From JANLTP01 sp031363055 (GTDB lineage Bacteria; Pseudomonadota; Gammaproteobacteria; Burkholderiales; Burkholderiaceae_E): 45,506 bases of DNA. The DNA lies in the NCBI GenBank assembly GCA_031363055.1, contig JANLTP010000208.1, forward strand, positions 1 to 45,506, in the 5' to 3' direction. A model generated the notes under the pieces. It did not search any database, was not told the origin of the DNA, and saw only the letters and a list, made by a program, of their open reading frames with translations. Shown piece after piece: positions 25,958-33,928 of this stretch; position 1 is the stretch's first letter; each line of letters starts with the position of its first letter. A program made the position numbers and the translations under genes.

Positions 25958-26532
25958 TTGACCGATCCGAGCTCTTTTTTGAGTGAACCAACATTACCTT
26001 CCGAGCGGCCGATGTCATCTTTCATACGCTGCACGCGATCGAGATATTTCTGGTAGTTGCGCTCGTCGCCCTGCCGCTCGGGTTCACCATTGTTGTACTC
26101 ACGACGCAGCTCGGTGAGCTTGACTTCCTCTTTCTTGAGCTCGTCCTCGAGGATGCGCTTGCGATCACTATCACGCGCGCGCTGCGTCGAGTCGTCGATC
26201 CGGTTGGAGCCGGAGCCGTTCGGCTTGGTGCCGGCACTGGGGCCCAGGTTCGAATTGGAATTCGAATTATTGTTGACGTTCGAATTAGAGTTCGCGTTCG
26301 AATTGGCGTTCGAGTTCGCGCCACTGCCCGATTTGATCGGCAACTTGGGCGCCGGAATCGTCGTTACCGCCGGCAACTCGACCGACTTGCAATTGCGATC
26401 CTTGCCGCCACTCGGCTTGTTGCTGTATTCGATAACGCCATTGCCGTCTTCGCAACGGTAAATCTGGGCATGACTGGCGCCCGGCAGCCCCAGCGCCAGC
26501 ACGAGCCCCAAAACAATCGGCAATAAATGCAT
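25954..26532 (-). CDS. secreted DUF4124 protein with Asn/Ser repeat
   Basis: A 192-aa protein with a signal peptide (cleavage likely after SHA-22), then the DUF4124 motif QIYRCEDGNGVIEYSNKPS with two cysteines (C27, C48). An Asn-Ser repeat linker (72-95) follows, and then a charged helical C-terminus that looks coiled-coil (LKKEEVKLTELRREYN). Function unknown. ATG 26532 gives a clean signal peptide; a longer frame from 26643 would run through the glnA terminator. It sits between glnA and ntrB. Confidence 0.8.
   Translation of the reverse strand: MHLLPIVLGLVLALGLPGASHAQIYRCEDGNGVIEYSNKPSGGKDRNCKSVELPAVTTIPAPKLPIKSGSGANSNANSNANSNSNVNNNSNSNSNLGPSAGTKPNGSGSNRIDDSTQRARDSDRKRILEDELKKEEVKLTELRREYNNGEPERQGDERNYQKYLDRVQRMKDDIGRSEGNVGSLKKELGSVK
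26248..26319 (-). repeat. 6/12-nt degenerate repeat encoding Asn-Ser tetrapeptides
   Basis: Six tetrapeptide units (ANSN three times, then SNVN, NNSN, SNSN) are built from TTCGAA/TTCGAG-like hexamers on the plus strand. It encodes residues 72-95 of the DUF4124 protein. Confidence 0.85.
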
Positions 26533-26592
26533 TGGTTCGATCCTCAGACAGGGCGCAGTGTAAGCCAGCGCGACATGAGTTTCAAACCCGGC

Positions 26593-26621
26593 CAACAAAA
26601 AGGGCGGAATCACCCGCCCTT
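26593..26621 (-). terminator. glnA: Rho-independent terminator after glnA
   Basis: On the minus strand, AAGGGCGG and CCGCCCTT form an 8-bp stem with a 6-nt loop, followed by TTTTTG. It lies 23 bp beyond the glnA stop and would separate most glnA transcription from the DUF4124-ntrBC genes, with read-through possible. Confidence 0.88.
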
Positions 26622-26643
26622 CTGAGCTTACACCGATGTGCAA

Positions 26644-28056
26644 TTACATCGAGTAGTACATGTCGAACTCGACTGGATGGGTGGTCATGCGAAACCGCGT
26701 GACTTCCTGCATCTTCAGCTCGATGTAGGCATCGATCATTTCATTGCTGAACACACCGCCTCGGGTCAGGAACTCGCGATCCTTGTCCAGATAGTCGAGT
26801 GCCTGGTCGAGCGAGGAGCAGACCGTCGGGATCTTCGCATCTTCTTCGGGCGGTAAATCGTACAAATTCTTGTCGGCGGCATCGCCGGGGTGAATCTTGT
26901 TTTGCACGCCGTCGAGGCCCGCCATCAACATCGCGGAGAAGGCCAGGTACGGATTGGCGGTCGGGTCCGGGAAACGCACTTCGATACGGCGACCCTTGGG
27001 ATTGCTGACGTACGGAATGCGGATCGAGGCCGAGCGATTACGGGCGGAATAAGCCAGTTTGACGGGCGCCTCGAAGCCGGGCACCAGCCGCTTGTAGGAG
27101 TTGGTGCCCGGATTGGTGATCGCGTTCAGAGCACGTGCGTGTTTGATGATGCCGCCGATGTAGTGCAGCGCAAACTCGGACAGACCGGCGTACTTATCGC
27201 CGGCGAACAGGTTCTTGCCATCTTTCCAGACCGACTGGTGCACGTGCATGCCGGAGCCGTTATCACCAACGACCGGCTTGGGCATGAAAGTGGCGGTCTT
27301 GCCGTAGCTGTGTGCAACGTTCAGGACCACGTACTTGAGAATTTGATTCCAGTCCGCACGTTGGACCAGGCTGGTGAATTTAGTCCCAATTTCACACTGT
27401 CCGGGCGCGGCCACCTCGTGGTGATGGACCTCGACGGGAACACCCATTTGCTCGAGCAGAATGCACATCTCGGAGCGCATGTCCTGGAACGAATCAACCG
27501 GCGGAACCGGAAAATAGCCACCCTTCAAGGCCGGACGATGGCCGAGATTGCCCCCTTCGAACTCTTTGCCGGTGCTCCAGGGTGCCTCTTCGGAGTTGAT
27601 CTTGACCGAACAGCCGGCCATATCGACATTCCAGGTTACTGAATCGAAAATGAAGAACTCGGGCTCGGGCCCAAAAAACGCCTGATCGCCAACACCGCTC
27701 GACTTCAGATAAGCTTCAGCGCGGCGACCCAGCGAACGCGGATCGCGGTCATAACCCTTGCCGTCCGACGGTTCAACCACGTCGCAGGTCAGCAGCAGCG
27801 TCGGTTCCTCGCGAAACGGGTCCATGTTGGCGGTGCTCGGGTCAGGCATGAGCAACATGTCCGAGGCCTCAATACCCTTCCAGCCGGCGATCGATGAACC
27901 GTCAAAGGCATGGCCGGAGACAAACTTGTCATTATCAAAATGACTGACCGGCACGGTTACATGTTGTTCCTTGCCGCGTGTATCGGTGAATCGAAAGTCG
28001 ACAAACTTTACCTCGTTGTCGGTAACCATTTTCATTACGTCTTTGGCGGTCGCCAT
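26644..28056 (-). CDS. glnA: type I glutamine synthetase
   Basis: GlnA makes glutamine from glutamate, ammonia and ATP as a dodecamer. Seen: the N-terminal beta-grasp region, FDGSSIAGWKGIEASDM, metal and ATP segments GPEPEFFIFD and VGDNGSGMHVHQS, RNRSASIRIP, and the adenylylation-site tyrosine in KNLYDLPPEE. Length 470 aa is standard for the adenylylated bacterial type. ATG 28056 has AGGAG 9 nt upstream. Preceded by a sigma-54 promoter and followed by a terminator. Confidence 0.97.
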   Translation of the reverse strand: MATAKDVMKMVTDNEVKFVDFRFTDTRGKEQHVTVPVSHFDNDKFVSGHAFDGSSIAGWKGIEASDMLLMPDPSTANMDPFREEPTLLLTCDVVEPSDGKGYDRDPRSLGRRAEAYLKSSGVGDQAFFGPEPEFFIFDSVTWNVDMAGCSVKINSEEAPWSTGKEFEGGNLGHRPALKGGYFPVPPVDSFQDMRSEMCILLEQMGVPVEVHHHEVAAPGQCEIGTKFTSLVQRADWNQILKYVVLNVAHSYGKTATFMPKPVVGDNGSGMHVHQSVWKDGKNLFAGDKYAGLSEFALHYIGGIIKHARALNAITNPGTNSYKRLVPGFEAPVKLAYSARNRSASIRIPYVSNPKGRRIEVRFPDPTANPYLAFSAMLMAGLDGVQNKIHPGDAADKNLYDLPPEEDAKIPTVCSSLDQALDYLDKDREFLTRGGVFSNEMIDAYIELKMQEVTRFRMTTHPVEFDMYYSM

Positions 28057-28117
28057 TGCGAATCACTCCTGATAGATTTTTTTGGATTTTGTGGGTTTTC
28101 CCTGCCCAACGCAAATG

Positions 28118-28133
28118 AGCAGTTTTCATGCCA
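28118..28133 (-). promoter_or_regulatory. glnA: sigma-54 promoter of glnA
   Basis: The minus strand reads TGGCATGAAAACTGCT. Aligned to TGGCACG-N4-TTGC it has correct GG-GC spacing and two mismatches. Predicted transcription start is near 28107, about 50 nt before the ATG. This fits NtrC-dependent glnA expression. Confidence 0.8.
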
Positions 28134-28151
28134 TTTGGCGACAGAAACTAC

Positions 28152-28167
28152 GCACTATTATTGTGCA
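28152..28167. promoter_or_regulatory. NtrC-binding palindrome (proximal)
   Basis: GCACTATTATTGTGCA, with GCAC and GTGC arms 7 bp apart, matches the NtrC operator pattern (GCAC-N7-GTGC). It is centred about 52 bp upstream of the predicted glnA start. Confidence 0.75.
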
Positions 28168-28234
28168 TTCATTTTCGACGAAATTCAAATGGTTCGCACC
28201 AGCAGTAGGCGCGGCATTGACCGTCAGATAATAC

Positions 28235-28250
28235 GCACCACTTTCGTGCA
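28235..28250. promoter_or_regulatory. NtrC-binding palindrome (distal)
   Basis: GCACCACTTTCGTGCA has the same GCAC-N7-GTGC form. It is centred about 135 bp upstream of the predicted glnA start and 83 bp (close to eight helical turns) from the proximal site, 12 bp below the hemW stop. Confidence 0.78.
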
Positions 28251-28262
28251 TTTCACACCAGC

Positions 28263-29453
28263 TCAGGCCAAGAACAGGGCTTGCAAATCGTTCAGAAAAC
28301 GCTGCCCCAACTCGCTCGGTGCGATCCGAGCCGGATCCGAAATCAGCAAACCGCGCTGCTCGGCTTGCAACAAGGTTGCCGAAATCTGCGCAATCGACAA
28401 GCCGGTGCGTTCGCCGAACAACTCACTGGGTACGCCGTCGACCAGTCTCAGTGCATTGAGCATGAACTCGAAAATCAGGTCGTTGGGCATCAGGCGGCGC
28501 TCTTCCTCGACGGCCAGGCCCAAGTCAGCCTGGACCTGATACTTGACCGGATGCTTGAAGCGGCTTTGGCGAAGCACACTATCGTGCAGGCTGAGTTTGC
28601 TGTGCGCGCCAGCACCCAGGCCCAGATAGTCGCCAAACTGCCAGTAATTCAAATTGTGCCGTGAACGATGCCCGTCACGCGCATAGGCCGAGACTTCGTA
28701 ATGCGCCAACCCGGCCTGCTGCGCTTGCGCGCCAATCAGCTCCTGCATGTCGGCAATGGTGTCTTCTTCGGGCAACGGCGGCGGATGACTGGCGAAGTAG
28801 GTGTTCGGCTCCAAAGTCAGGTTGTAGTAGGACAGATGCGGCGGCGCATACGACAAGGCCGTTGCCAAATCCGCTTGTAACTGAGTCACGCTTTGCCCGG
28901 GCAGCCCATACATCAAATCAAGATTAAAACTGGGGTAGGTCAGCGCGGCCAGTTCCACTGCCTGGCGCGCCGAGCGTGCATCATGGATCCGCCCGAGCGC
29001 TGTCAGGTGTTCATCGTTAAACGACTGAACGCCAATCGACAGGCGATTGACACCGACGCTTCGAAAGTCCTTGAATCGCTGCGTCTCAAAGGTTCCAGGG
29101 TTGGCCTCCAGCGTAATCTCGGCATCGGCATTGACCCTGAGCAACGAGCGCAACATGACCAGCAAACGATCAATGGACTGCGCCGAGAACAGCGATGGCG
29201 TACCACCCCCGATAAAAATCGAATGCACGGTCCGGCCCCAGACCCACGGCAACGCCGACTCGAGATCGCTCTGCAGACTGTTTAGATAGGACTGTTGAGT
29301 CTCCTCGGAAAGTCCGTTACCGGATCGAACCTCATGTGAATTGAAGTCGCAATACGGGCATTTCTTCAGGCACCAGGGCAAGTGAACATAGAGCGACAGC
29401 GGCGGCGGCGTCGCGATGCCGATGGTTGACGGTTTGCGCAACGTCGGGTTCAA
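28263..29453 (-). CDS. hemW: radical SAM heme chaperone HemW
   Basis: HemW binds heme and a [4Fe-4S] cluster and delivers heme to respiratory enzymes; it is often mislabelled coproporphyrinogen oxidase. Seen: the radical-SAM cysteines C28, C32, C35 (CLKKCPYCDF), GGGTPSLF, and HNLNYWQFGDYLGLGAGAHS. It lacks the extra N-terminal part of HemN. Length 396 aa. The TTG start at 29453 overlaps the rdgB stop (TTGA), so translation is coupled to rdgB. Confidence 0.93.
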   Translation of the reverse strand: MNPTLRKPSTIGIATPPPLSLYVHLPWCLKKCPYCDFNSHEVRSGNGLSEETQQSYLNSLQSDLESALPWVWGRTVHSIFIGGGTPSLFSAQSIDRLLVMLRSLLRVNADAEITLEANPGTFETQRFKDFRSVGVNRLSIGVQSFNDEHLTALGRIHDARSARQAVELAALTYPSFNLDLMYGLPGQSVTQLQADLATALSYAPPHLSYYNLTLEPNTYFASHPPPLPEEDTIADMQELIGAQAQQAGLAHYEVSAYARDGHRSRHNLNYWQFGDYLGLGAGAHSKLSLHDSVLRQSRFKHPVKYQVQADLGLAVEEERRLMPNDLIFEFMLNALRLVDGVPSELFGERTGLSIAQISATLLQAEQRGLLISDPARIAPSELGQRFLNDLQALFLA

Positions 29454-30091
29454 CTCGATGGCACCTGTAAACGTTCGCGCAGTTGCAGCACCAGCCTCCG
29501 CAATGCTTGGGCCCGATGGCTGAGCGAGTTCTTTTCCGTCGCCGACAGTTCGGCCACGCAGCGGCCAAGCGCCGGCAGGAAAAAATGCGCGTCGTATCCG
29601 AAGCCGCCCTGCCCGCGTGCGTCTTCGACGACCTGGCCGGACCAGGTGGCGTCGGCAATCAACGGTTGCGGGTCATCGACGTCGCGCACCAACACCAGTA
29701 CGCAATAGTAGTAGGCGCTGCGGTCCTCGCAGCCGCGCAAGCGCTCGATCAATAGACGGTTATTAGCGGCGTCTCCGGCACCGGCAGCGGCGCCCGCAAG
29801 TTCTGCAAAGCGCGCCGAATACACGCCGGGCGCCCCAGCCAGCGCGTTGACACAGATGCCTGAATCGTCGGCCAGTGCCGACAGGTTGCTCAGACGACTT
29901 GCATGTCGGGCCTTCAGCAACGCGTTCTCGATGAATGTTTTATGCGGTTCAGGCGGGCTATGGATACCGAACTCGGCCTGGCTGCGAATCAGGATGTTCA
30001 ACGGCGCGAGCAAGGCGCGAAACTCGGCCAGTTTGCCCTCGTTCGCCGATGCCAGAACCAAGCTGGAGAGACTCAGTTCAGTCCGTCGCAC
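29450..30091 (-). CDS. rdgB: XTP/dITP diphosphatase (RdgB/HAM1)
   Basis: It removes non-canonical purine nucleotides (XTP, dITP) from the pool. Seen: the N-terminal SLVLASANEGKLAEFRALL, ALADDSGICVNALAGAPGVY, FGYDAHFFLP, and SHRAQALRRL. Length 213 aa against about 197. The GTG start at 30091 directly follows a TGA, with AGGAG 6 nt upstream. Both lie inside an 18-nt tandem repeat that copies the stop-start junction (see 30085-30155). Confidence 0.95.
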   Translation of the reverse strand: MRRTELSLSSLVLASANEGKLAEFRALLAPLNILIRSQAEFGIHSPPEPHKTFIENALLKARHASRLSNLSALADDSGICVNALAGAPGVYSARFAELAGAAAGAGDAANNRLLIERLRGCEDRSAYYYCVLVLVRDVDDPQPLIADATWSGQVVEDARGQGGFGYDAHFFLPALGRCVAELSATEKNSLSHRAQALRRLVLQLRERLQVPSS

Positions 30092-30155
30092 TCAACACTC
30101 CTGTCGCACTCAACAATCCCGGTGCACTCAACAAACCGGTGCGCTCAACACCAAA
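30085..30155 (-). repeat. 18-nt tandem repeat duplicating the rph-stop/rdgB-start junction
   Basis: Four units of 17-18 nt (for example GTCGCACTCAACACTCCT on the plus strand) span the end of rph and the start of rdgB. Read on the minus strand, in the frame shared by rph and rdgB, each boundary gives TGT-TGA-GTG. The rph stop (30130-30128) is therefore followed by GTG plus four codons and TGA (30127-30110), again GTG plus four codons and TGA (30109-30092), and then the rdgB GTG (30091). Confidence 0.9.
30092..30109 (-). other. five-codon mini-cistron upstream of rdgB
   Basis: GTG CGA CAG GAG TGT TGA (VRQEC) begins directly after the stop of the previous mini-frame, and its TGA directly precedes the rdgB GTG. 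It carries the AGGAG that serves rdgB. An equivalent frame at 30110-30127 (VHRDC) begins directly after the rph stop. Whether either is translated is unknown. Confidence 0.4.
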
Positions 30156-30868
30156 CGTTGCTGAGCAATCAGTTGTGTAATCCCGCTGGCTGCCAGATCG
30201 AGCATCTGATTCAGTTGCTCGCGCGTGAAGGCCTTGCCTTCGGCTGTGCCCTGAACTTCGATGACACCGCCACTGCCGGTCATGACCACATTCATGTCGG
30301 TCTCGCAATTCGAGTCTTCGTCATAGTCGAGATCGAGCACCGGCTGGCCGTTGAACATACCGACCGAGACGGCGGCCACATAGTCACGCAGCGGCAACTC
30401 TGCAAACGCGCCGCGCTGTTGCAGCCAGAGCATGGCGTCATGACAGGCCACGAATGCGCCGGTGATCGAGGCGCAACGCGTGCCGCCATCGGCCTGCAGC
30501 ACATCGCAATCGATATGGACGGTGCGCTCACCGATACGAGCCAGATCGAACGCGCTTCTGAGACTGCGCCCGATCAGACGCTGAATCTCCTGGGTGCGCC
30601 CCGACTGCTTGCCCCTGGCCGCTTCGCGATCGGATCGGGTATGAGTTGCCCTGGGCAACATGCCATATTCAGCGGTCATCCAGCCCTGATTCTTGCCCTT
30701 GAGAAAACCAGGCACCTTCTCTTCGACGCTGGCGGTGCACAAAACTTTTGTATAACCAAACTCAACCAGCACCGAGCCTTCGGCATGCCGTGTGTAATGG
30801 CGCGTGACGCGTACTTCGCGCAGCGACGATGCCAAGCGACCGCTGGGTCGCGAACCTGTTGAAGCCAA
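30128..30868 (-). CDS. rph: ribonuclease PH
   Basis: A phosphorolytic 3'-5' exoribonuclease that trims tRNA 3' ends. Seen: RPSGR near 7, HAEGSVLVEFGYTKVLCTAS, GWMTAEYGMLPRATHTR, GGTRCASITGAFVA, and DLDYDEDSNCETDMNVVMTG. Length 246 aa is normal. The start is TTG at 30868, supported by AGGGGA 6 nt upstream. The last codons lie within the 18-nt repeat at the rdgB junction. Confidence 0.95.
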   Translation of the reverse strand: MASTGSRPSGRLASSLREVRVTRHYTRHAEGSVLVEFGYTKVLCTASVEEKVPGFLKGKNQGWMTAEYGMLPRATHTRSDREAARGKQSGRTQEIQRLIGRSLRSAFDLARIGERTVHIDCDVLQADGGTRCASITGAFVACHDAMLWLQQRGAFAELPLRDYVAAVSVGMFNGQPVLDLDYDEDSNCETDMNVVMTGSGGVIEVQGTAEGKAFTREQLNQMLDLAASGITQLIAQQRLVLSAPVC

Positions 30869-30956
30869 TTATTTCCCCTGCTGTATTCGGATGTTTCGCT
30901 GATATGAGCGCGCTGCCGGTTCAGCACCTATTGCTTAATGAGCATACCTTGAATGT

Positions 30957-31865
30957 TCAGCGCGCGTTACTTTTCTCGATCGCGTTACGGATTTCAAGGA
31001 TGGTTTTTTCGATCTCATCCTCGGTAATATCACGCTCCGGCTCGCCTTCGTCCAGATGCGCCACGATGGTCGTCGTAAAGGTCGCGTCGGCCAATTCTTG
31101 CACTGGCACGCCGTCGTGGCGCAACTCGTCACCGTCCCAGTGCAGCCCCACCGCCGTGGTGTTATCGGCCATACGTCCGTTGCTGTCGACCGCCGTCTTG
31201 ACCATTTCGGGAACCGCCAACTCCATCGGCTTTTCAGTAATCGCACGACTCAGCGCCTCATCGCTGAGGCCAGACCAAAGTCCGTCGCTGCAGAGCAAGA
31301 CACGATCGCCCGAGATCAATTTGACCGGCGGATTGATTTCCACGGTCGGTTCAAACGGTGAGCCCAGGCAGTTCAACACTTTGTTGCGCTCGGGGTGCGT
31401 GTCTTCCTCACCGGGTTTGATCAAACCCAGCGCGACCATGGTCTGTACCTTGGAATGATCGCGCGTTCGCAGAATCACCTTGGCGTTTCGGACCAGATAA
31501 AGTCTCGAGTCACCGGCATGTGCCCACCAGATTTTCGAATCCTGAATGATCGCCGCCACCACGGTGGTTCTGGGCGCCTCAGGCAGCGAGTTTTGGTTCT
31601 GGTAGCGCAGAATATCGCGGTGCGCCTTGCGCAAGGCACCGTCTAGAAAGCTTACCGGATCATCGACCCTCGGCCTGGCCTGCGCCTGGAAACTCGCGCC
31701 TACCGACTGCAGGGTCATCTGGGCGGCAACCTCGCCACGCAAATGCCCGCCCATGCCATCGGCGAGAATCATCATCAGCGAGTCGCTGGTAAAACAATAG
31801 CCCATCCGGTCCTGGTTGATCGAACGCCCGCCGATTTCGGTGTCTTGAAAGATGGAAAATCGCAT
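30957..31865 (-). CDS. PP2C-family Ser/Thr protein phosphatase
   Basis: A 302-aa soluble metal-dependent phosphatase. Seen: NQDRMGY (first metal aspartate, around 18), LADGMGGH, WWAHAGDSRLYLVR, LLCSDGLWSGLSD, and the late metal motif ADNTTAVGL. It follows the kinase gene by 20 nt and presumably reverses that kinase's phosphorylation. Kinase-phosphatase-rph-rdgB-hemW is a conserved order in Betaproteobacteria. Confidence 0.92.
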   Translation of the reverse strand: MRFSIFQDTEIGGRSINQDRMGYCFTSDSLMMILADGMGGHLRGEVAAQMTLQSVGASFQAQARPRVDDPVSFLDGALRKAHRDILRYQNQNSLPEAPRTTVVAAIIQDSKIWWAHAGDSRLYLVRNAKVILRTRDHSKVQTMVALGLIKPGEEDTHPERNKVLNCLGSPFEPTVEINPPVKLISGDRVLLCSDGLWSGLSDEALSRAITEKPMELAVPEMVKTAVDSNGRMADNTTAVGLHWDGDELRHDGVPVQELADATFTTTIVAHLDEGEPERDITEDEIEKTILEIRNAIEKSNAR

Positions 31866-31885
31866 GGCTGGTTCGTATCCGGTGT

Positions 31886-32902
31886 TCAGGTGGGCAGCGA
31901 AATGCCGGTGTCATTTTTAGCCACTGCCTTTTCACGCTTGCGCGAGAACTTGCCGGCGATCGAATCAAACCAGCTTTCAACCGGTTTGGTACGGGTATTC
32001 GGTTCATCACGCCATTGGCCCTTGCGTAAGGCCCGCTGCAGCGCAAACACGCTTTGCGGGCGCTCAAGGGCATCGAGCTTCAAACACCATGACACGGTAT
32101 CGACCAGATTTTGCGAATAAGGCCCGACCAGATTTTGCAATTGCGCGGGCATTTTGTCATTCAGTTCGCGCTGGTCGGCCGGCTGCGGGGGCGAACCCAT
32201 CATGCAGGCATACATACTGGCGCCGACACCATAGACATCGGTCCAGGGACCGAGGGGCTTTGTGCGTCGATAGAGTTCGGTGCCGGCAAATCCGGGCGTG
32301 TACATCGGAAATAACTTGGGACCTTCGACGCCGAGCGTCTGACGGGCCGCGCCAAAATCAAGCAGTATCGGCGTGCCATCGATCCGCAGGTAAATATTGG
32401 CGGGCTTCAGGTCCAGATGCAGCATTCGATTGGCATGCACTTCCCGCAGCCCGTTCATGACTTGATTGAAAATCGCCCGGATATGCCGCTCGGCAACCAC
32501 CACCTTGTCGGCCTTGCCGCGATTTCTGAGCACAATTTCTTGCAAGCTACGGCCCTGCTCATAGGCCATGACCATATAAACGGTCTCGTTGCCGCGGAAA
32601 AAATTGACGACCCGGACAATGTTCGGATGAAAAATTTTAGCCAGCGACCGGCCCTCTTCGAAGAAACACTTCAAGCCATTGCGATAGGTCGCCAGGTTAT
32701 CGCTGGCAATCACCGGGATATGTTCACCCGGCTCACGTTTGACCAGATTGCTGGGCAAGTATTCCTTGATGGCGAACTTGTGGCCGCCGTCATCTTCGGC
32801 CAGATAGACGATCGAAAATCCGCCGCTCGCAATCTTTCTTACAATACGGTAGCCGCCGATTTCCAAACCATCGGCTAAAGGCGCGTTATTTTGTGAGGCC
32901 AT
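31886..32902 (-). CDS. Hanks-type Ser/Thr protein kinase
   Basis: A 338-aa cytoplasmic kinase without a transmembrane segment or PASTA repeats. Seen: glycine loop IASGGFSIVYLAE, lysine in FAIKEYLP, catalytic loop LHLDLKPANIYL, and LLDFGAARQ. The loop reads HLD where most kinases have HRD, so it is a non-RD kinase whose activation may not need activation-loop phosphorylation. The C-terminal ~60 residues are basic and likely regulatory. I chose ATG 32902; a TTG two codons earlier is possible. Confidence 0.9.
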   Translation of the reverse strand: MASQNNAPLADGLEIGGYRIVRKIASGGFSIVYLAEDDGGHKFAIKEYLPSNLVKREPGEHIPVIASDNLATYRNGLKCFFEEGRSLAKIFHPNIVRVVNFFRGNETVYMVMAYEQGRSLQEIVLRNRGKADKVVVAERHIRAIFNQVMNGLREVHANRMLHLDLKPANIYLRIDGTPILLDFGAARQTLGVEGPKLFPMYTPGFAGTELYRRTKPLGPWTDVYGVGASMYACMMGSPPQPADQRELNDKMPAQLQNLVGPYSQNLVDTVSWCLKLDALERPQSVFALQRALRKGQWRDEPNTRTKPVESWFDSIAGKFSRKREKAVAKNDTGISLPT

Positions 32903-32983
32903 CGTCAAGCATTTCGCGAAGGTCGAGCATCAAGAGTGACGATTCTAGTTCGATACTGCATCCGTGGGACAACCGAGATCATT

Positions 32984-33928
32984 GTGACTTCAGCCAACGC
33001 CTCTGCCTCTGCTTCAGCTTCCGTTTCTCGCGCGATCCAGAGTATGACCGGGTACGCCTCAGTCACAACTGAAGCCGAGGATGGTGCGATCGGGGCAGAG
33101 CTGCGCAGTGTCAATTCGAGATTCCTGGATCTGAGCTTCAAACTCCCGGACGAGCTGCGCACGTTTGAACCGCAGTTGCGCGAACGCCTCACAGCAGTGA
33201 TTCAACGAGGCAAAATTGAGTGTCGCATCACCTTGAGTCGCGCCTTTGGCGCAGTCCGACCGGCGGCGCTGAACGACCGATTGCTGGAGCAACTGCTCGG
33301 CCATGCACGCGCCATCAAGACACAAGCCCCTGAGCTTGCGCCCATGAACCTGGCCGATGTACTGCGTTGGCCGGGGGTGCTGGGCGAGAGCCTTACTGAG
33401 ACAACCGAGCCCGCCGAACGCATCCTGCCGGTATTCGACGCGACGCTACGCCAGTTCCAGGAATGCCGCCAGCGCGAGGGCGAAAAACTGATGGGCTTGT
33501 TGCTCGAGCGAGTCATCCTCATCGAACAACTGATTGCCCAACTTGACCCTAAAGTACCGGAACTACTGAAGATCTACGCCGACAAATTGACTGAACGGCT
33601 TCGCAGCGCACTTCTGGAAGCCGGCGCCGGCAGTAACATCCCGGTCGATGAAATCTTCGGTCGCGTCCGGCAGGAAGTTACATTGTATGCGCTGAAAATC
33701 GATGTCGCCGAAGAGATCGGTCGACTGTCGGCACATGCCTCGGAGATGCGCAGAATTCTCAAGGCCGGCGGTCCGGTAGGTAAACGACTGGATTTTCTCA
33801 TGCAGGAATTCAATCGTGAAGCCAATACCCTGGGCTCCAAAGGCCTCGATCTCGAGGTGTCAAGAACCGCCATTGAGTTCAAAATACTGATTGAGCAAAT
33901 GCGTGAGCAAATCCAAAATCTCGAATGA
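32984..33928 (+). CDS. yicC: YicC-family protein (endoribonuclease YicC-like)
   Basis: The YicC/YloC family has recently been linked to endoribonuclease activity. Seen: the family start SMTGYASV, ELRSVNSRFLDLSFKLP, and the C-terminal RLDFLMQEFNREANTLGSKG. The start is uncertain. GTG 32984 gives 314 aa with a Ser/Ala repeat (NASASASASVSRA) before the family's usual start. ATG 33044 would begin exactly at MTGYA, but would lose residues (AIQS) that relatives usually have in some form. The gene diverges from the kinase gene and overlaps gmk. Confidence 0.88.
   Translation: MTSANASASASASVSRAIQSMTGYASVTTEAEDGAIGAELRSVNSRFLDLSFKLPDELRTFEPQLRERLTAVIQRGKIECRITLSRAFGAVRPAALNDRLLEQLLGHARAIKTQAPELAPMNLADVLRWPGVLGESLTETTEPAERILPVFDATLRQFQECRQREGEKLMGLLLERVILIEQLIAQLDPKVPELLKIYADKLTERLRSALLEAGAGSNIPVDEIFGRVRQEVTLYALKIDVAEEIGRLSAHASEMRRILKAGGPVGKRLDFLMQEFNREANTLGSKGLDLEVSRTAIEFKILIEQMREQIQNLE

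Noticed and set aside
30085..30155. CRISPR or attachment-site repeats near rdgB
   Set aside because: Units are 18 nt, contiguous and fall on a gene junction. No integrase or cas gene is present.
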